A stretch of 64,000 nucleotides of DNA from Arthrobacter sp. Leaf137 (GTDB lineage Bacteria > Actinomycetota > Actinomycetes > Actinomycetales > Micrococcaceae). Positions within the stretch are counted from its first letter, which is position 1; every line of letters begins with the position of its first letter. The position numbers and the translations under genes were made by a program. The notes beneath the pieces were generated by a model. That model was not told the origin of the DNA and did not search any database. It saw only the letters and a list, made by a program, of their open reading frames with translations. Below are positions 61,639-64,000 of the stretch, one piece after another. Location: the NCBI RefSeq assembly GCF_001423525.1, contig NZ_LMOI01000012.1, forward strand, positions 190,115 to 254,114. Direction: 5' to 3'.

Positions 61639-63308
61639 CGGCTGCACCGGACCCGGCGGGCGGGGGAGGCCTTCCCGCCGGCGGTGCCATGCGGGTCATG
61701 GGCGCAGAAACCGAATATGGGATCCACGCTCCGACAGCGCCCACGGCCAATGCCACCATGATGAGTGCCCGGGTGGTCCAGGCGTACGCCCAGGTCACCC
61801 GGCAGCGCGCAGCGGGCGGAGCGGAAACCCGCTGGGATTACACGGACGAGGAACCGCTGCATGACGCCCGCGGGTGGACCGTGGACCGGGAGTCGGCCCA
61901 TCCCAGCCAGCTCACTGACCAGCCGCCCGTTCTTGACGCCGAAGCGGTGGCGTTGGCCTACGGACGGGAAGACCTGGACCTCGACGGCCAGGACGAGTCA
62001 GGGTCCCTCCTGATGAACATGGTCCTCGGGAACGGGGCACGCCTCTACGTGGACCATGCCCATCCCGAGTATTCCAGCCCAGAGGTCACGAACCCCCGGG
62101 ACGCCGTGGCCTGGGACGCTGCGGGGGACCTCGTGGCCTTGGCCGCTGTCCGCCGGCTCGCGGCAGACCCGGACCTGCCTCCCGTGAATCTTTACAAGAA
62201 CAACACTGACAACAAGTCAGTGTCCTACGGTTCCCACGAGAACTACCTCATGCCACGTTCGGTTCCCTTCTCCGACATTGTCCGCGGACTGACGCCCTTC
62301 TTCGTCAGCCGCCAGGCCGTGTGCGGCGCCGGACGCCTGGGCATTGGCCAGGACAGTTCGACGGCGGGTTACCAGATCAGCCAGCGCGCGGACTTCTTCG
62401 AAGCCGAAGTAGGGCTGGAGACAACCATCCGCAGGCCGATCATCAACACCCGGGATGAACCGCACGCCACGGCGGACAAGTACCGCCGGCTCCACGTGAT
62501 CATTGGCGACGCCAACCTCAGCCAGGTCGCCAACTACCTCAAGTTTGGAACCACTGCCATGGTGCTGAGCCTCATCGAGGCCGGGCTGGCACCGAAGGTC
62601 GAAGTCCACGAACCCGTGCGGGCCCTGCAGGCAGTCAGCCATGACACCTCCCTGACTGCCACGGTGCGCCTGGTGGACGGCCGGCGGGTCACCGCCCTCG
62701 ACCTGCAGTGGATGTACCACGAGGCGGCGGCCAAGCTGGCCCAGGACACCGGTGTCGGCGACGCCATGGACGGTGACGGCCATACCCACGAGGTCCTTGA
62801 ACGCTGGGCTGAAGTCCTCACTCAGCTGGACAGCAACCGGGCGGCCGCGGCGTCCTCGGTGGAATGGCTTGCCAAGCTTTCGCTCCTGGACGGCTACCGT
62901 CAGCGTGATGGCCTGGACTGGGATGACGCCCGGCTGGGATTGGTGGATCTCCAGTGGGCCGACATCCGCCCGGAGAAGGGCCTCTACTACCGGGTCCTGG
63001 CACGAAACCGGATGCAACGCGTGGTGGAGGACGCCGCAATCTCGGCAGCTGTGGGGCAACCGCCCGCTGACACCCGGGCGTTCTTCCGCGGCAAATGCAT
63101 CAGCAGCTTCGGCAAAGACGTAGTGGGCGCCAGCTGGGACTCCGTCATCTTCGATGTTCCTGGCTACGGACGGCTGCAGCGGGTGCCTACCCGCGAGCCC
63201 CTTCGCGGTACAAAGGCCCTGACGGGGGCCCTGTTTGAGCGCTACCGCGAGGCCGGTCCGTTCCTCGGTGAACTGCTGGGACACAACACCGCTCCGCCTG
63301 CGGCGTAA
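61635..63308 (+). CDS. dop: Pup deamidase/depupylase Dop
   Basis: The 557-residue carboxylate-amine ligase-like enzyme deamidates the C-terminal Gln of Pup to Glu and also removes Pup from proteins. [13 protein letters not shown] near the N-terminus contains the nucleotide-binding Glu; [24 protein letters not shown] is the conserved Dop block with catalytic Asp; a Dop-loop like stretch lies between. GTG start overlaps the arc stop. The ATG at 61689 or 61698 is another possible start. Pup lies 88 bases downstream. Confidence 0.96.
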   Translation: MTAAPDPAGGGGLPAGGAMRVMGAETEYGIHAPTAPTANATMMSARVVQAYAQVTRQRAAGGAETRWDYTDEEPLHDARGWTVDRESAHPSQLTDQPPVLDAEAVALAYGREDLDLDGQDESGSLLMNMVLGNGARLYVDHAHPEYSSPEVTNPRDAVAWDAAGDLVALAAVRRLAADPDLPPVNLYKNNTDNKSVSYGSHENYLMPRSVPFSDIVRGLTPFFVSRQAVCGAGRLGIGQDSSTAGYQISQRADFFEAEVGLETTIRRPIINTRDEPHATADKYRRLHVIIGDANLSQVANYLKFGTTAMVLSLIEAGLAPKVEVHEPVRALQAVSHDTSLTATVRLVDGRRVTALDLQWMYHEAAAKLAQDTGVGDAMDGDGHTHEVLERWAEVLTQLDSNRAAAASSVEWLAKLSLLDGYRQRDGLDWDDARLGLVDLQWADIRPEKGLYYRVLARNRMQRVVEDAAISAAVGQPPADTRAFFRGKCISSFGKDVVGASWDSVIFDVPGYGRLQRVPTREPLRGTKALTGALFERYREAGPFLGELLGHNTAPPAA

Positions 63309-63396
63309 ACCGCACGGGACGCCCCGGGGCGTGGCAGGATGGGCATATATTGGTGGATCGGCCGGATCCGCCGGCAACAAAAGGGAAGGGATAGCA

Positions 63397-63600
63397 ATGG
63401 CAGGCCAGGAGCAGCAGCAGCCGCAATCACGCGACAGCCAGGTCGACGAAGACATTCCCGAGGCACCGCCCGCACCCCCGGAGGCGCAGGCCTCGGCATC
63501 GACCGAAGGCGTGGACGACCTGCTCGACGAAATCGACGGCGTCCTTGAATCGAACGCCGAGGAATTCGTCCGCGCTTTCGTCCAAAAGGGCGGCCAGTAA
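63397..63600 (+). CDS. pup: Prokaryotic ubiquitin-like protein Pup
   Basis: The 67-residue Pup protein is largely disordered. The helical part that binds ARC (GVDDLLDEIDGVLESNAEEFVRAFVQ) precedes the C-terminal GGQ, which Dop converts to GGE for ligation to Lys of targets by PafA. ATG 63397 has AAGGGAAGGG upstream. It lies between dop and prcB. Confidence 0.97.
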   Translation: MAGQEQQQPQSRDSQVDEDIPEAPPAPPEAQASASTEGVDDLLDEIDGVLESNAEEFVRAFVQKGGQ

Positions 63601-63681
63601 CCCGGACCCCGGATGGTGGCGGAAGCCGCGGACGGCCGGAATCTGTACCGACGTTGAACACCACGTTTTAGGAGTGCATGA

Positions 63682-64000
63682 GTGCAGGAATCAACCGCCA
63701 ACAAGGTAGCCGCGAACGCCACCTCGTCATTCACCGAACACCTTCAGCGCGACCGGCCGGAGCTTCTGCCGTTCAACCGCTCAGGGCAGGGCGGCGCAAC
63801 GGCCGCCGCCCCGCTCCAGGTGCCCCATGCCACCACCATCGTGGCCATGAGCTACAACGGCGGCGTGTTGATGGCAGGGGACCGGCGGGCCACCATGGGC
63901 AACGTCATTGCCAGCAGGCACATCGAGAAAGTGTTTCCGGCTGACCGGTACTCCGTCCTGGGCATCGCCGGCACCGCGGGCATCGCCATTGACCTGACGC
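63682..64000 (+). CDS. prcB: Proteasome beta subunit PrcB, partial
   Basis: The first 106 codons of prcB are in the window. GTG 63682 follows GGAG at a short distance. The propeptide of about 50 residues ([16 protein letters not shown]) ends before a Thr at residue 51 in [21 protein letters not shown], the catalytic N-terminal Thr of the mature subunit; the residue before it is Ala instead of the usual Gly. [12 protein letters not shown] and [10 protein letters not shown] match PrcB. The gene runs beyond the window, and prcA is expected next. Confidence 0.95.
   Translation, partial: MQESTANKVAANATSSFTEHLQRDRPELLPFNRSGQGGATAAAPLQVPHATTIVAMSYNGGVLMAGDRRATMGNVIASRHIEKVFPADRYSVLGIAGTAGIAIDLT

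Overview
The window is 64 kb of high-GC DNA from an actinobacterium, most likely Arthrobacter or a close relative in the Micrococcales. The evidence is a Pup-proteasome locus, mycothiol ligase MshC, actinobacterial marker families (DUF3099, DUF4193, DUF5703), an actinobacterial GlgA/GlgC pair and strong GC bias at third codon positions. Assignment to genus is inference from gene content and protein resemblance; no search was run.

Layout. At 1-2400 lie the end of a spore-photoproduct-lyase-like gene and an ABC-F ATPase. The stretch 2400-8900 is an accessory region: small orphan genes, a frameshifted remnant, a PadR/membrane pair, a lone PASTA-domain protein and five copies of a GGATCC-centred short repeat in the spacers. 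At 8900-17400 come a WYL regulator, a YbaK-type editing protein, a SURF1 operon, two SDRs, SerB, an ABC ATPase, a TSUP exporter, a SpoU methyltransferase and a zinc-independent ribosomal protein L31. At 17500-26400 come a lipoate ligase with its accessory domain at the N-terminus, PepN, a YeiH exporter, an operon of permuted ATP-grasp, alpha-E and transglutaminase proteins, and a flavin oxidase-like protein. At 26400-30700 are a zinc-ribbon SDR and divergent glgC/glgA. At 30800-37430 is a fatty-acid module (FadE5, TetR, FadA2, FabG4, HtdX) built around a perfect inverted-repeat operator. At 37400-48800 are a FUSC transporter, a serine hydrolase, a glutathionyl-hydroquinone-reductase-like protein, an M50 peptidase, DUF4193, two GT9 glycosyltransferases, DUF805, a hydrolase and a UvrA2-type ATPase. 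A tRNA-Leu(GAG) follows at 49127-49209, then an M20 peptidase, an acyl-CoA dehydrogenase, an unusual aldo/keto reductase, uppP and mshC. The window ends in the proteasome locus: PAC2, HAD, M50 peptidase, TrmI, ARC, Dop, Pup and the start of PrcB.

How the genes work together. Pup is deamidated by Dop, and pupylated proteins are unfolded by ARC into the PrcA/PrcB chamber; prcA and the ligase pafA presumably lie beyond the window. MshC makes a mycothiol precursor, so the glutathione-reductase-like enzyme at 39770-40855 sits in a probable mycothiol producer. At least eight genes have a TANNNT box ending exactly six bases before the start codon, which points to leaderless mRNAs.

The least explained features are the GGATCC repeat family (three copies form hairpins, with one compensatory base change), the accessory region that carries it, an aldo/keto reductase with Glu in place of the catalytic His, and a zinc-ribbon SDR lacking the usual catalytic Tyr.
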